A DNA stretch of 11,046 nt from Candidatus Aenigmatarchaeota archaeon (GTDB taxonomy: Archaea; Aenigmatarchaeota; Aenigmatarchaeia; CG10238-14; SCSR01). Below are positions 4,588-11,045 of this stretch, piece by piece (within the stretch, counting starts at the first letter, position 1; each line of letters begins with the position of its first letter). The notes under the pieces are model-generated. The model made no database searches. It was not told the origin of the DNA and saw only the letters and a program-made list of their open reading frames with translations. The stretch lies in contig JAUWXZ010000015.1 in assembly GCA_030616125.1 (NCBI GenBank), positions 1 to 11,046 on the forward strand, read 5' to 3'. The translations under genes were made by a program, and so were the position numbers.

Positions 4588-6336
4588 TTATTGCTTTTGT
4601 AGAACTTGTTTGATTTTTTCAATACATTCTGGATTAGCTAGAGTTGAAATATCACCAAGCTCTTCGCCTAAAATCAATTTTTTTAACAAACGCCTAACAA
4701 CTTTACCTGATCGAGTTTTTGGTAGAGATTCAACAAAAGAAATTTCTCTGGGATAGGCATGCCCTGCAAGTCTTTTTTTAACAAATTCTTTAATTTCCTC
4801 TTCCAATTCCTTTGATGGCTTGTAATCTTTTTTAAGAACAACAAATGCTTTAACAATTTCACCTCTCATCGGATCTGGTTTTCCTATAACCCCTGCTTCT
4901 ACAATAGCGGGATGGTCAACTAACGCACTCTCAACTTCAAATGGTCCTATCCGCTCCCCAGCAGTTTTAATTATATCATCGGCCCTTCCAACAAACCAAA
5001 AATAGTCATCTTTGTCCTTAAAAGCTAAATCACCAGTGATATACCAATTTTTCTTAAAATATGAGTTATATTTTTTTGGGTTTTTCCAGATCTCACACAT
5101 CATCGAAGGCCATGGAGACTTGATGGCTAAGTTCCCTTCCTTTCCTTCGGGTAATTCATTCCCCTGATTATTGACTATCACTGCCTTTATTCCTGGTAAG
5201 GGCTTACCCATCGATCCTAGTTTTATTGGTATCGAAGGATAATTCGCGATTAAAATTCCTCCAGTCTCAGTTTGCCACCAATTGTCGTGAATTGGTAAAT
5301 TAAAAACTTTCATACCCCAGCGAATTGCTTCTGGATTTAAAGGTTCTCCCACACTGCAAATGTGCCTTAAATTGCTTAAATCATATTTTTTAGGTAATTC
5401 ATCACCAGCAGCCATGAGCATCCGAATTGCTGTAGGAGCTGTATACCAAACTGAGATTTTATATTTTTCTAGAATCGAATACCATTTTTCTGCATCGAAT
5501 CTACCTTCAAAAACTACACTGGTGATGGTGTTTGACCAAGGACCTAAGATACCATAAGCTACTCCAGTAACCCATCCAGGATCTGCAGTGCACCAATATA
5601 TATCATCTTCATGTAAATCCAAAACCCATTTTGCAGTTATATGTTCTTGGATTATTGATTGATGCACATGAACCACACCTTTAGGTTTTCCTGTAGTACC
5701 AGAAGTATAAAGCATAAACGCATAATCTTTGGGAGAAGTTTTTTCAATTTCAAATTCAGGAGAAGCTTTTTTCATTTCTTCTTCATAGCTAATTTCTTCT
5801 TTTTCTGTTTCACCAACTATTATCAGATGTTTTAATTTTGGAAGTTCATTCCTAATTTCATAAACTCTCTTTTTCAATTCTGAATCTGTTATAAGAACTT
5901 TTGCTCCTGAGTCTTGTAGCCTATCTTTTATTCCTTGAGGTCCAAAGGCTGCAAACATTGTACCTGCTATTGCTCCAGTTTTCAAAATCCCCAGAAAACT
6001 TATATATAAAGCAGGAATTCTTGGAAGAAAAATAAAAACTCTGTCTCCTTTTTTAATTCCTAATCTTGTTAAGACATTTGCAAACTTGTTGGAAAGTTCT
6101 GAAAGTTTTGAGAATGTGTATTTTTCTGTTTTGTTTTCTCCTTCCCAATAGAGTGCAATCTTGTTTCCATGTTTTTTGACATGTCTATCAACAGCATTGT
6201 AAGCAGCGTTTAGTTTTGTATCAAACCATTCAATCTCGTCTTTAACTTCCCCCCATTTAAATTTTTTATACATTTCATCATAGTTCTTGAGGTTTGGTTC
6301 TATTTTAAGGGATTTCTTTTTGATAATTTCTTGCAT
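4588..6336 (-). CDS. acs: Acetyl-CoA synthetase, AMP-forming
   Basis: This 582-residue ANL-superfamily enzyme activates acetate (possibly propionate) to acyl-CoA through an acyl-adenylate in the cytoplasm. Its motifs are in order: the P-loop YTSGTTGKPKG (210-220), WYTAPTAIRML (297-307), the acetate-pocket DNWWQTETGG (351-360), YITGD (432-436), the hinge GRADDIIKTAGERIGPFEVE (450-469), and the C-terminal PKTRSGKVVRR (539-549) with catalytic Lys545, whose acetylation inactivates Acs in bacteria. The length is close to Bacillus-type AcsA and shorter than the roughly 650-residue enteric form. It stands alone, with no acetate transporter or kinase nearby. There is no clear Shine-Dalgarno; a TATA-like CTATTTTTTAG lies about 25-35 nt before the ATG, suggesting a leaderless mRNA. 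AMP-forming Acs fits acetate assimilation, but the direction in this organism is inference. Confidence 0.93.
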   Translation of the reverse strand: MQEIIKKKSLKIEPNLKNYDEMYKKFKWGEVKDEIEWFDTKLNAAYNAVDRHVKKHGNKIALYWEGENKTEKYTFSKLSELSNKFANVLTRLGIKKGDRVFIFLPRIPALYISFLGILKTGAIAGTMFAAFGPQGIKDRLQDSGAKVLITDSELKKRVYEIRNELPKLKHLIIVGETEKEEISYEEEMKKASPEFEIEKTSPKDYAFMLYTSGTTGKPKGVVHVHQSIIQEHITAKWVLDLHEDDIYWCTADPGWVTGVAYGILGPWSNTITSVVFEGRFDAEKWYSILEKYKISVWYTAPTAIRMLMAAGDELPKKYDLSNLRHICSVGEPLNPEAIRWGMKVFNLPIHDNWWQTETGGILIANYPSIPIKLGSMGKPLPGIKAVIVNNQGNELPEGKEGNLAIKSPWPSMMCEIWKNPKKYNSYFKKNWYITGDLAFKDKDDYFWFVGRADDIIKTAGERIGPFEVESALVDHPAIVEAGVIGKPDPMRGEIVKAFVVLKKDYKPSKELEEEIKEFVKKRLAGHAYPREISFVESLPKTRSGKVVRRLLKKLILGEELGDISTLANPECIEKIKQVLQKQ

Positions 6337-6439
6337 ATTTATAAAATAGTGTGTTTAAGCTAAAAAATAGTTTGACAAGTTTTTAATTCAAGAGAATCCA
6401 TTGAGAATTTTTTAACCAATCAAGTAAAATAATAGTTAA

Positions 6440-6449
6440 AAATATAAGC
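6440..6449 (+). promoter_or_regulatory. TATA-like box of the SRP RNA gene
   Basis: AAAATATAAG lies about 22-31 nt before the SRP RNA 5' end, the usual archaeal TATA spacing. Confidence 0.6.
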
Positions 6450-6470
6450 CAAAAGATACACCTTGATTAA

Positions 6471-6747
6471 TGCAGGAGGATAGGTTGGGGAGCTGCCGGT
6501 TTCCTGTAAGCACAAATCCGGCTTATGGTGCAACTGAAGCCTGATGGCGATACGGATTTATAAACTATTCCGGGTTTCCAACTGAGAAGTCTCGCCTTAC
6601 GGGGCTTATTATTCAGCAAATCCCCCAGGGTAGGAATACAGCAAGGGTAAGTTGGGTATATTAGTGCTCGTAAGTTAACGGGATGGAGAAAGAAACTCGG
6701 GTAAAATAGTTTATGTGTCTGTATCCACTGATGGCATGCCTCCTGCA
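6471..6747 (+). ncRNA. Signal recognition particle RNA (archaeal 7S RNA)
   Basis: This stretch of about 277 nt is much more G+C-rich than its surroundings and folds end to end: TGCAGGAGG (6471-6479) pairs with CCTCCTGCA (6739-6747), forming the helix 1 seen in archaeal SRP RNAs. The Alu-domain part has the hairpin GCCGG (6495-6499)/CCGGC (6518-6522) with the conserved TGTAA (6505-6509). The SRP54-binding helix 8 is clear: CAGG (6626-6629), stem GTA/TAC around a GGAA tetraloop (6633-6636), and AGCA (6640-6643) across the symmetric loop. The RNA binds SRP54 and SRP19 and directs nascent membrane and secreted proteins to the translocon. It lies between divergent acs and a run of membrane-protein genes. 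A TATA-like box precedes it and a T-tract follows. Confidence 0.93.
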
Positions 6748-6748
6748 A

Positions 6749-6760
6749 TTTTTATTTTCT
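6749..6760 (+). terminator. T-tract after SRP RNA
   Basis: T5 and T4 runs directly follow the last base-paired nucleotide of the SRP RNA, as expected for oligo-T termination. The next gene begins only 20 nt later, so some read-through into it is possible. Confidence 0.5.
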
Positions 6761-6779
6761 AAAGAACATTAGGGTATTT

Positions 6780-7532
6780 ATGGAAAGAGAGCTGTTTGTA
6801 ATATTAGCAGTAATAATCTTTGTTGTACTGGTTTATGGGATTTTTTCTTCAATTTTTACTGAAAGTAGAGTTTTACCCATTACTTTTATTAGCACTTCTA
6901 AAGAAATTCTTATCCTGAACATTACTAAACAAACAGCAGAAATAAAAATTCCAGCTGTTGATAATGAAGGTAATGGTGTAGTAACACTTTTAAAGGTAGA
7001 TTCTATTCCTGGAGAAGGAAGAGTCTTGGTAAATATAAATCAATTGTTTTTTTGGGTCGATACTCAGTATTCGATAAGGGTTGCGAGGAAGGTTGCCGGA
7101 GATTTTACCAGAATGGACTTGTCTGATATAGATTTAATTTACACAATAGAAACAAATGCTTCGCTGATAGAAGGCCCATCAGCAGGAGCTGCAATTACCA
7201 TAGCAACTGTAGCTGTATTGGAAAATAAAACAATTAATCCGAACACAATGATCACAGGAACGATAAATTCTGATAGTAGTGTTGGACAAGTTGGAGCTAT
7301 AGTTACCAAAGCAAAGGCGGCAAAGGACATTAACGCCAGTTTATTTTTAGTTCCCCACGGTCAAAGTGTTCAAGTCAGTTATAACCCCGTAAAAAAATGT
7401 GAAAAAATTGGCCCAATAACTTATTGTTCGGTAGAATATGAACAGGAAACTATCAATGTTAGTGAAACAGCTGGGATTGTGGTAAAAGAAGTCTCTAATT
7501 TACAGGAAGCATTAAAATACTTTTTAACATAA
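6780..7532 (+). CDS. Membrane-anchored Lon-type (S16) serine protease without ATPase domain
   Basis: This 250-residue protein has one N-terminal membrane segment (about 5-25) followed by a Lon-type proteolytic domain. The nucleophile motif EGPSAG has Ser134, and the general-base Lys is Lys177 in GAIVTKAKAA. The Ser-Lys spacing of 43 residues equals that of E. coli Lon (Ser679/Lys722). There is no AAA+ domain, so it resembles archaeal stand-alone S16 proteins rather than LonB. A later Cys pair (KKCEKIGPITYC, about 204-216) could form a disulfide, which together with the short N-terminus suggests the protease domain lies outside the membrane; this is inference. A weak AGGGT (6771-6775) lies 4 nt before the ATG. 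The S2P-type protease gene follows after 9 nt, so the two are probably one operon. Confidence 0.88.
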   Translation: MERELFVILAVIIFVVLVYGIFSSIFTESRVLPITFISTSKEILILNITKQTAEIKIPAVDNEGNGVVTLLKVDSIPGEGRVLVNINQLFFWVDTQYSIRVARKVAGDFTRMDLSDIDLIYTIETNASLIEGPSAGAAITIATVAVLENKTINPNTMITGTINSDSSVGQVGAIVTKAKAAKDINASLFLVPHGQSVQVSYNPVKKCEKIGPITYCSVEYEQETINVSETAGIVVKEVSNLQEALKYFLT

Positions 7533-7541
7533 CTTTAATAC

Positions 7542-8114
7542 ATGCAACCACATCAAAAAAAAGAAATAATGGATTTAACTGTTTCGGTCTTGGTAATAGC
7601 TTTTATCTTTTCTATAGTTGTGGGCTTGAGTTTATTTCCAATTTTTATTGCTATTGTTATTTTTTCATTTGTATTTCATGAGCTAGCCCATAGATTTGTG
7701 GCAAAAAAGTTTGGATATGTGGCATTCTATAAAATGTGGCCATTTGGATTAATGGCTTCATTACTTCTAGTAGCAGGTATGAAAATAATAGGAGTACCAT
7801 TAATTGTCATTGCCCCAGGCGCAGTTATTATCATGCCCTATACTTTTGGTAGATGGAAATTTGATGCTAAAACTGTTTCGAGAGACATGGGCTTAATCGC
7901 AGTAGCTGGACCTTGTGTCAATCTATTTTTTGCAGTACTTTTCGGTCTTTTTCCGGGGTGGATTTTTGGTTTTATGTCTTGGATTAATGCTTTGCTCGCT
8001 TTTTTCAATTTATTACCAGTTCCTCCTTTGGATGGAAGTAAAGTTTTCAAATGGAAATCTTGGTTTTGGTTGGTTTTGTTTGTGATTTCAATCGTTTTAG
8101 TTTGGTTTAGATAA
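7542..8114 (+). CDS. Site-2 protease family (M50) intramembrane metalloprotease
   Basis: This 190-residue polytopic protein has about five or six hydrophobic segments. The zinc site has the HELAH motif (46-50), with Glu47 catalytic and His46 and His50 as ligands. The second motif NLLPVPPLDG (156-165) supplies Asp164 as the third ligand. AGPCVNLFFA (122-131) matches the usual AGP-xxN segment between them. No PDZ or CBS domain is present, so this is a minimal S2P. Such enzymes cut membrane proteins inside the bilayer, usually after another protease has removed an outer domain. The upstream neighbour is a membrane-anchored serine protease, which would suit that two-step scheme. The gene sits 9 nt after the Lon-type gene and 2 nt before the next one, with no Shine-Dalgarno visible. 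Confidence 0.92.
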   Translation: MQPHQKKEIMDLTVSVLVIAFIFSIVVGLSLFPIFIAIVIFSFVFHELAHRFVAKKFGYVAFYKMWPFGLMASLLLVAGMKIIGVPLIVIAPGAVIIMPYTFGRWKFDAKTVSRDMGLIAVAGPCVNLFFAVLFGLFPGWIFGFMSWINALLAFFNLLPVPPLDGSKVFKWKSWFWLVLFVISIVLVWFR

Positions 8115-8116
8115 AT

Positions 8117-8533
8117 ATGGTAAAGAAGGGTGTGATTTTTCATAATATTTGTCATGTGATTTTGCCTCTTCTAATTTTACTTGTGTTTATTCGTATCACT
8201 CCAGAAATAAACATATTAAAATTTTTTATTGTAATCTTAATTGGTTCCTTTTTTCCAGACATAGATCATATAGTTTTGTGGAGAAAATATGAAAGTTTTG
8301 GTGAGTTTTTGAGATATTGTCTGAGTAGCGACAGGTATAGAAAATCATCTTTAGTATTTCACAACATTTTGACAATTTTAATAGTGATTGTTTGTGTAGC
8401 AATGTTTAGTATGATTAATATTTTAATGGGGACTTTTTTCTTAGCGATGCTCGCTCATCTGGTTTTAGATTTTCTAACTGATTGGACTTTAATAAAATCA
8501 CATGGTCATTGGAAACTTAAAAGCTGGATATAA
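8117..8533 (+). CDS. YdjM/DUF457-like membrane-bound metal-dependent hydrolase
   Basis: This 138-residue protein has three or four membrane segments (about 12-26, 36-46, 83-103 and 104-120). The motif PDIDH (47-51), the later FHN (81-83) and HLVLDFLTD (114-122), plus His9 and His13, form the His/Asp set of the YdjM/DUF457 family, predicted to be metal-dependent hydrolases at the membrane; substrates are unknown. It begins 2 nt after the S2P stop and ends 1 nt before the endonuclease Q start, so it is a middle gene of the operon. It has no visible Shine-Dalgarno; translation is probably coupled. The assignment rests on motifs and topology, since these short proteins diverge quickly. Confidence 0.75.
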   Translation: MVKKGVIFHNICHVILPLLILLVFIRITPEINILKFFIVILIGSFFPDIDHIVLWRKYESFGEFLRYCLSSDRYRKSSLVFHNILTILIVIVCVAMFSMINILMGTFFLAMLAHLVLDFLTDWTLIKSHGHWKLKSWI

Positions 8534-8534
8534 A

Positions 8535-9812
8535 ATGATAATCGCCGATTTTCATATTCATAGTTATCTTAGTCGTGCTACCAGTAAACAAATGAACATA
8601 GAACAATTGACAAGAGGCGCCAAATTAAAAGGCTTGGATATCCTAGGGACAGGAGATATTTTGCACCCTACCTGGTTTAGTGAAATAAAACAAAAATTAC
8701 AGCCAATAGAAAGTACCGGTTTGTTTGAACACAAAAATCTATTTTGGATGTTAACAGGAGAGGTAAGCACAATATACCAACAAAATAATAAAACACGAAA
8801 AGTTCACCATCTTTTACATTTCCCAAGTTTTGAGATAGTTGAACAAGTCATGGAAAAACTTTCTAGACATGGAAATTTAAGGGCAGATGGTAGACCTATT
8901 TTTCAAGGACTGACATCGCCAGAATTAGTTGAAATATTAGTGGAAATTAGCAAGGAGATAATAATCACTCCTGCGCATCTATGGACGAGTTGGTTTGGAG
9001 CATTGGGAGGATTTTCGGGCTTTAATTCTATCGAAGAGTGTTATCAAGACCAAACAAAACATATTTTTTCTTTAGAAACTGGTTTATCCTCGGATCCAGC
9101 AATGAATTGGAGGATATCGTCTTTAGATAAATTTACTCTAGTTAGCAATTCAGATTCCCATTCGCCCTGGTCTTGGAGATTGGGAAGAGAAGCAAATGTT
9201 TTTGATTTGAAAAAATTAACTTACTGGAAAATTATGGATGTAATAAAAAATAAAGATAAAAAAAGGTTTTTGTTTACAATCGAAGTTGATCCTCCTTATG
9301 GAAAATACCATTTTACAGGGCATAGAAATTGCAATGTTAATCTGGAACCAAAACAAGCAGTAAAATTAAATGATATTTGTCCAAAGTGTGGAAAAAAGCT
9401 TACCGTAGGGGTACTACAAAGGGTTGAAGAGTTAGCAGATAGACCAGATGGGTTTGTACTAAAAGATGCAATTCCTTTTAAAAATTTACTTCCTTTGTAT
9501 GAAATTATTTCATTTGCTACTCATACTGATCGGCTTTACTCAAAAAAAGTTTTGATAGAAAATGACAAACTAATAGAAAAATTTGGAAATGAATTAAATG
9601 TTTTATTAAATGTGCCAAAAGAAGAATTGTTAAAAGTTACAAGTGAAAAAATTTCTGGAGCAATAATAAAAGTTAGAGAGGAAAAAATAAAATATGTTCC
9701 TGGTTATGATGGAGTTTACGGCAAAGCAATATTTTCAGAAGAAAACTTAAATAAATTTAAAAGGCAACAAATAAAAACACAGAAAAGTTTAATAGAGTTC
9801 GAGGGTCTGTAG
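8535..9812 (+). CDS. Endonuclease Q-like PHP-domain DNA repair nuclease
   Basis: This 425-residue protein has nearly the length of Pyrococcus endonuclease Q (about 424). EndoQ nicks DNA 5' to deaminated bases (uracil, hypoxanthine, xanthine) and abasic sites. The PHP metal-binding residues are visible: DFHIHS (5-10, His7 and His9), TGD (39-41), Glu76, HH (91-92), PAH (146-148), Glu181 and SNSDSH (204-209). After GKYHF (256-260) comes a zinc finger: His263, Cys266, Cys282 and Cys285. The rest is the family's own C-terminal region. I chose ATG 8535 because it follows the preceding stop by 1 nt and puts the PHP motif at the N-terminus; ATG 8502 would add 11 residues overlapping the previous gene. 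The last three codons (GGT CTG TAG) lie inside tRNA-Val. Confidence 0.9.
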   Translation: MIIADFHIHSYLSRATSKQMNIEQLTRGAKLKGLDILGTGDILHPTWFSEIKQKLQPIESTGLFEHKNLFWMLTGEVSTIYQQNNKTRKVHHLLHFPSFEIVEQVMEKLSRHGNLRADGRPIFQGLTSPELVEILVEISKEIIITPAHLWTSWFGALGGFSGFNSIEECYQDQTKHIFSLETGLSSDPAMNWRISSLDKFTLVSNSDSHSPWSWRLGREANVFDLKKLTYWKIMDVIKNKDKKRFLFTIEVDPPYGKYHFTGHRNCNVNLEPKQAVKLNDICPKCGKKLTVGVLQRVEELADRPDGFVLKDAIPFKNLLPLYEIISFATHTDRLYSKKVLIENDKLIEKFGNELNVLLNVPKEELLKVTSEKISGAIIKVREEKIKYVPGYDGVYGKAIFSEENLNKFKRQQIKTQKSLIEFEGL

Positions 9813-9830
9813 TCTAATGGTAGGACGTTA

Positions 9831-9842
9831 ATTAAAGCGTAA
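9831..9842 (+). other. tRNA-Val intron 1, 12 nt, position 29/30 (non-canonical)
   Basis: The BHB is complete: outer helix AGG (9822-9824)/CCT (9844-9846); central helix ACGT (9825-9828)/GCGT (9837-9840) with one G-U pair; bulges TA^A (9829-9831) and AA^C (9841-9843). The loop is only five bases. Confidence 0.87.
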
Positions 9843-9850
9843 CCCTCACA

Positions 9851-9862
9851 AAGACTTAAGAA
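9851..9862 (+). other. tRNA-Val intron 2, 12 nt, canonical 37/38
   Basis: The bulges are CA^A (9849-9851) and AA^C (9861-9863). The central helix CTCA (9845-9848)/TAAG (9857-9860) has three pairs and one C-A mismatch. The cuts give loop CTCACAC, with C38 as in other archaeal tRNA-Val. The ends could shift by one base. Confidence 0.78.
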
Positions 9863-9929
9863 CGGTAAAGAACGCGGTTCAATTCCGCGCAGACCCATGG
9901 GCCCATAGCTCAGTATGGTAGAGCAGCTG

Positions 9930-9942
9930 AAATTAAGTTGAA
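9930..9942 (+). other. tRNA-Lys intron 1, 13 nt, position 30/31 (non-canonical)
   Basis: The BHB has outer helix GAG (9921-9923)/CTC (9944-9946) and central helix CAGC (9924-9927)/GTTG (9937-9940) with one G-U pair. The bulges are TG^A (9928-9930) and AA^G (9941-9943). The inner loop is six bases without a helix. Confidence 0.9.
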
Positions 9943-9949
9943 GCTCTTA

Positions 9950-9961
9950 AAACTAGGAGCT
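9950..9961 (+). other. tRNA-Lys intron 2, 12 nt, canonical 37/38
   Basis: The central helix is CTCT (9944-9947)/GGAG (9956-9959) with one G-U pair. The bulges are TA^A (9948-9950) and CT^A (9960-9962). The inner loop is five bases. The cut joins A37 to A38. Confidence 0.92.
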
Positions 9962-10045
9962 ACCAGTTGGTCGTGGGTTCAAATCCCACTGGGCCCATTA
10001 ACAGATGAAATATTACCTAAAATCAAAAAGAATGCGAAATCTTAC

Positions 10046-10924
10046 TTAAACTATTTCTTTCAAAACTTTTACCGTGGTTGAACCATCTAAAAAGTAATTA
10101 TAGCTTAATTTAACTTCTATCGGAATAGTGGTAAATTCTGAAACTTCTGGTAAAGAAAACTTACAGGAAATTGATTTCTGACCAGTTCTTGGAATTTTAA
10201 CTCCAGTCATAGGAAAGTTTTGATTTTCACATGATTCTTGGTTGACTGTTATATCATTAACTGTTATCAGCATGTCACCTAGCTTATCAGTATATGGATC
10301 TCCTGGACCTATATCACCAATTTGAATCGTAATGGTAGACTTCTGCCCCAATTCCCTATAGATCAGAGGCCTTGCTACTCCAGCCAGTGAAATAGTGATA
10401 GGTGCTTTTGTTGTACTGAAAGTAGCTATTCCAGAGCTTTTCATAATGTTCTCTGCTTCTTCAGGTTTAGTTCTTAGGTAATCACTGTTATAGACTTTTA
10501 TAGTACCATAAGCAGTTGTTTTGTATCCATAGGTAACCCTCACCCCAGCAGTATAAGTATTATCAACTTTTAAATCTTCCGGAGATGTAGCATCCCACTG
10601 AACATCTCCTGTACCACCAGGAATTTTGTACTGAGGTTGACTCTTTGAAAGATCTCCTATTGATTGTGCAGTTTTATCCCAATCCCAGTCAGTACCTAAA
10701 CCAAAAAGTGCTGCCTCTACATTTGTGGCATCTTCTTCTCCAACATTCTCCACACTTAAAGAAAAAGTTACAGGATCTCCAGAAAAAATTTCTGAAATGT
10801 CAGGAGCAAAACTCTTGATTATAACTCCTATTGTCACACCTTTTATCCCTTCTTCGGGTTGACCTATACAACCAGCAATGAATACAACACCAATTACCAG
10901 TAAAAATAAGACTATTTTATTCAT
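10046..10924 (-). CDS. Lipoprotein with CARDB-like domains, function unknown
   Basis: This 292-residue protein starts with a lipoprotein signal peptide: MNK, a hydrophobic core (4-15), then the lipobox IAGC with Cys19 as the likely lipidated residue. A short acidic linker leads to beta-sandwich domains. Residues about 34-145 contain FSGDPVTFSLSVENVG and TYTAGVRVTYGY, the pattern of CARDB/adhesion-type repeats; residues about 170-290 contain a second unit with ISLAG, STITIQIGD-IG and a Cys pair (about 233-255). It is therefore likely anchored outside the cytoplasmic membrane. No catalytic motif is seen. The partial gene upstream (10965-11045) ends in a similar sequence, so tandem duplication is likely, and the 40-nt gap makes co-transcription likely. 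A TATATAAT stretch and AGGA lie close before the ATG, too close for a standard promoter plus RBS. Confidence 0.85.
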   Translation of the reverse strand: MNKIVLFLLVIGVVFIAGCIGQPEEGIKGVTIGVIIKSFAPDISEIFSGDPVTFSLSVENVGEEDATNVEAALFGLGTDWDWDKTAQSIGDLSKSQPQYKIPGGTGDVQWDATSPEDLKVDNTYTAGVRVTYGYKTTAYGTIKVYNSDYLRTKPEEAENIMKSSGIATFSTTKAPITISLAGVARPLIYRELGQKSTITIQIGDIGPGDPYTDKLGDMLITVNDITVNQESCENQNFPMTGVKIPRTGQKSISCKFSLPEVSEFTTIPIEVKLSYNYFLDGSTTVKVLKEIV

Positions 10925-10964
10925 TCCTATCTATTATATAATTTGAGTTAAAACTAATTTAAAG

Positions 10965-11045
10965 TTATTCCGGAAGGGGCTGAATTGTAATTGTTTTGGA
11001 TCCACCAAATTTATAAGTATAATTAAACTCTGCTTTAATCGAAAC
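10965..11045 (-). CDS. C-terminal end of a probable paralogous surface protein (runs off window)
   Basis: An open frame enters from the right edge on the minus strand and stops at TAA (10965-10967), giving the last 26 residues of a larger protein. They contain EFNYTYKFGGSKTITIQPL, close in pattern to the end of the next gene (SYNYFLDGSTTVKVL): alternating beta residues, a turn with GS, then a last strand. It is the upstream gene of the same operon as the lipoprotein. The rest lies outside the window. Confidence 0.65.
   Translation of the reverse strand, partial: VSIKAEFNYTYKFGGSKTITIQPLPE

Larger units (their letters stand above)
9803..9897 (+). tRNA. tRNA-Val(CAC), with two introns
   Basis: The acceptor stem GGGTCTG (9803-9809) pairs perfectly with CAGACCC (9890-9896), with discriminator A9897. 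The D-arm is GTCT/GGAC (9812-9815/9823-9826) and the T-arm CGCGG-TTCAATT-CCGCG (9873-9889). Removing 9831-9842 and 9851-9862 gives anticodon stem TTACC/GGTAA around loop CTCACAC, with anticodon CAC (9847-9849). The mature RNA is 71 nt with a short D-loop and 4-nt variable loop. The 5' end overlaps the endonuclease Q gene by 10 nt. Confidence 0.9.
9899..9997 (+). tRNA. tRNA-Lys(CTT), with two introns
   Basis: The acceptor stem GGGCCCA (9899-9905) pairs with TGGGCCC (9990-9996), with discriminator A9997. The D-arm is GCTC/GAGC (9908-9911/9921-9924) and the T-arm GTGGG-TTCAAAT-CCCAC (9973-9989). Removing 9930-9942 and 9950-9961 gives GCTG+G, loop CTCTTAA, CCAGT and variable loop TGGTC. The anticodon is CTT (9946-9948). 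The mature length is 74 nt. Only one base (9898) separates it from tRNA-Val, so the pair must be cut from one precursor. Confidence 0.94.

Noticed and set aside
6467..6748. 93-codon minus-strand ORF
   Set aside because: It covers exactly the SRP RNA; its composition reflects the paired RNA, not a protein.
8502..8534. Upstream ATG for endonuclease Q, adding 11 residues
   Set aside because: It would overlap the YdjM-like gene by 32 nt, and family members start with the PHP motif, as ATG 8535 does.
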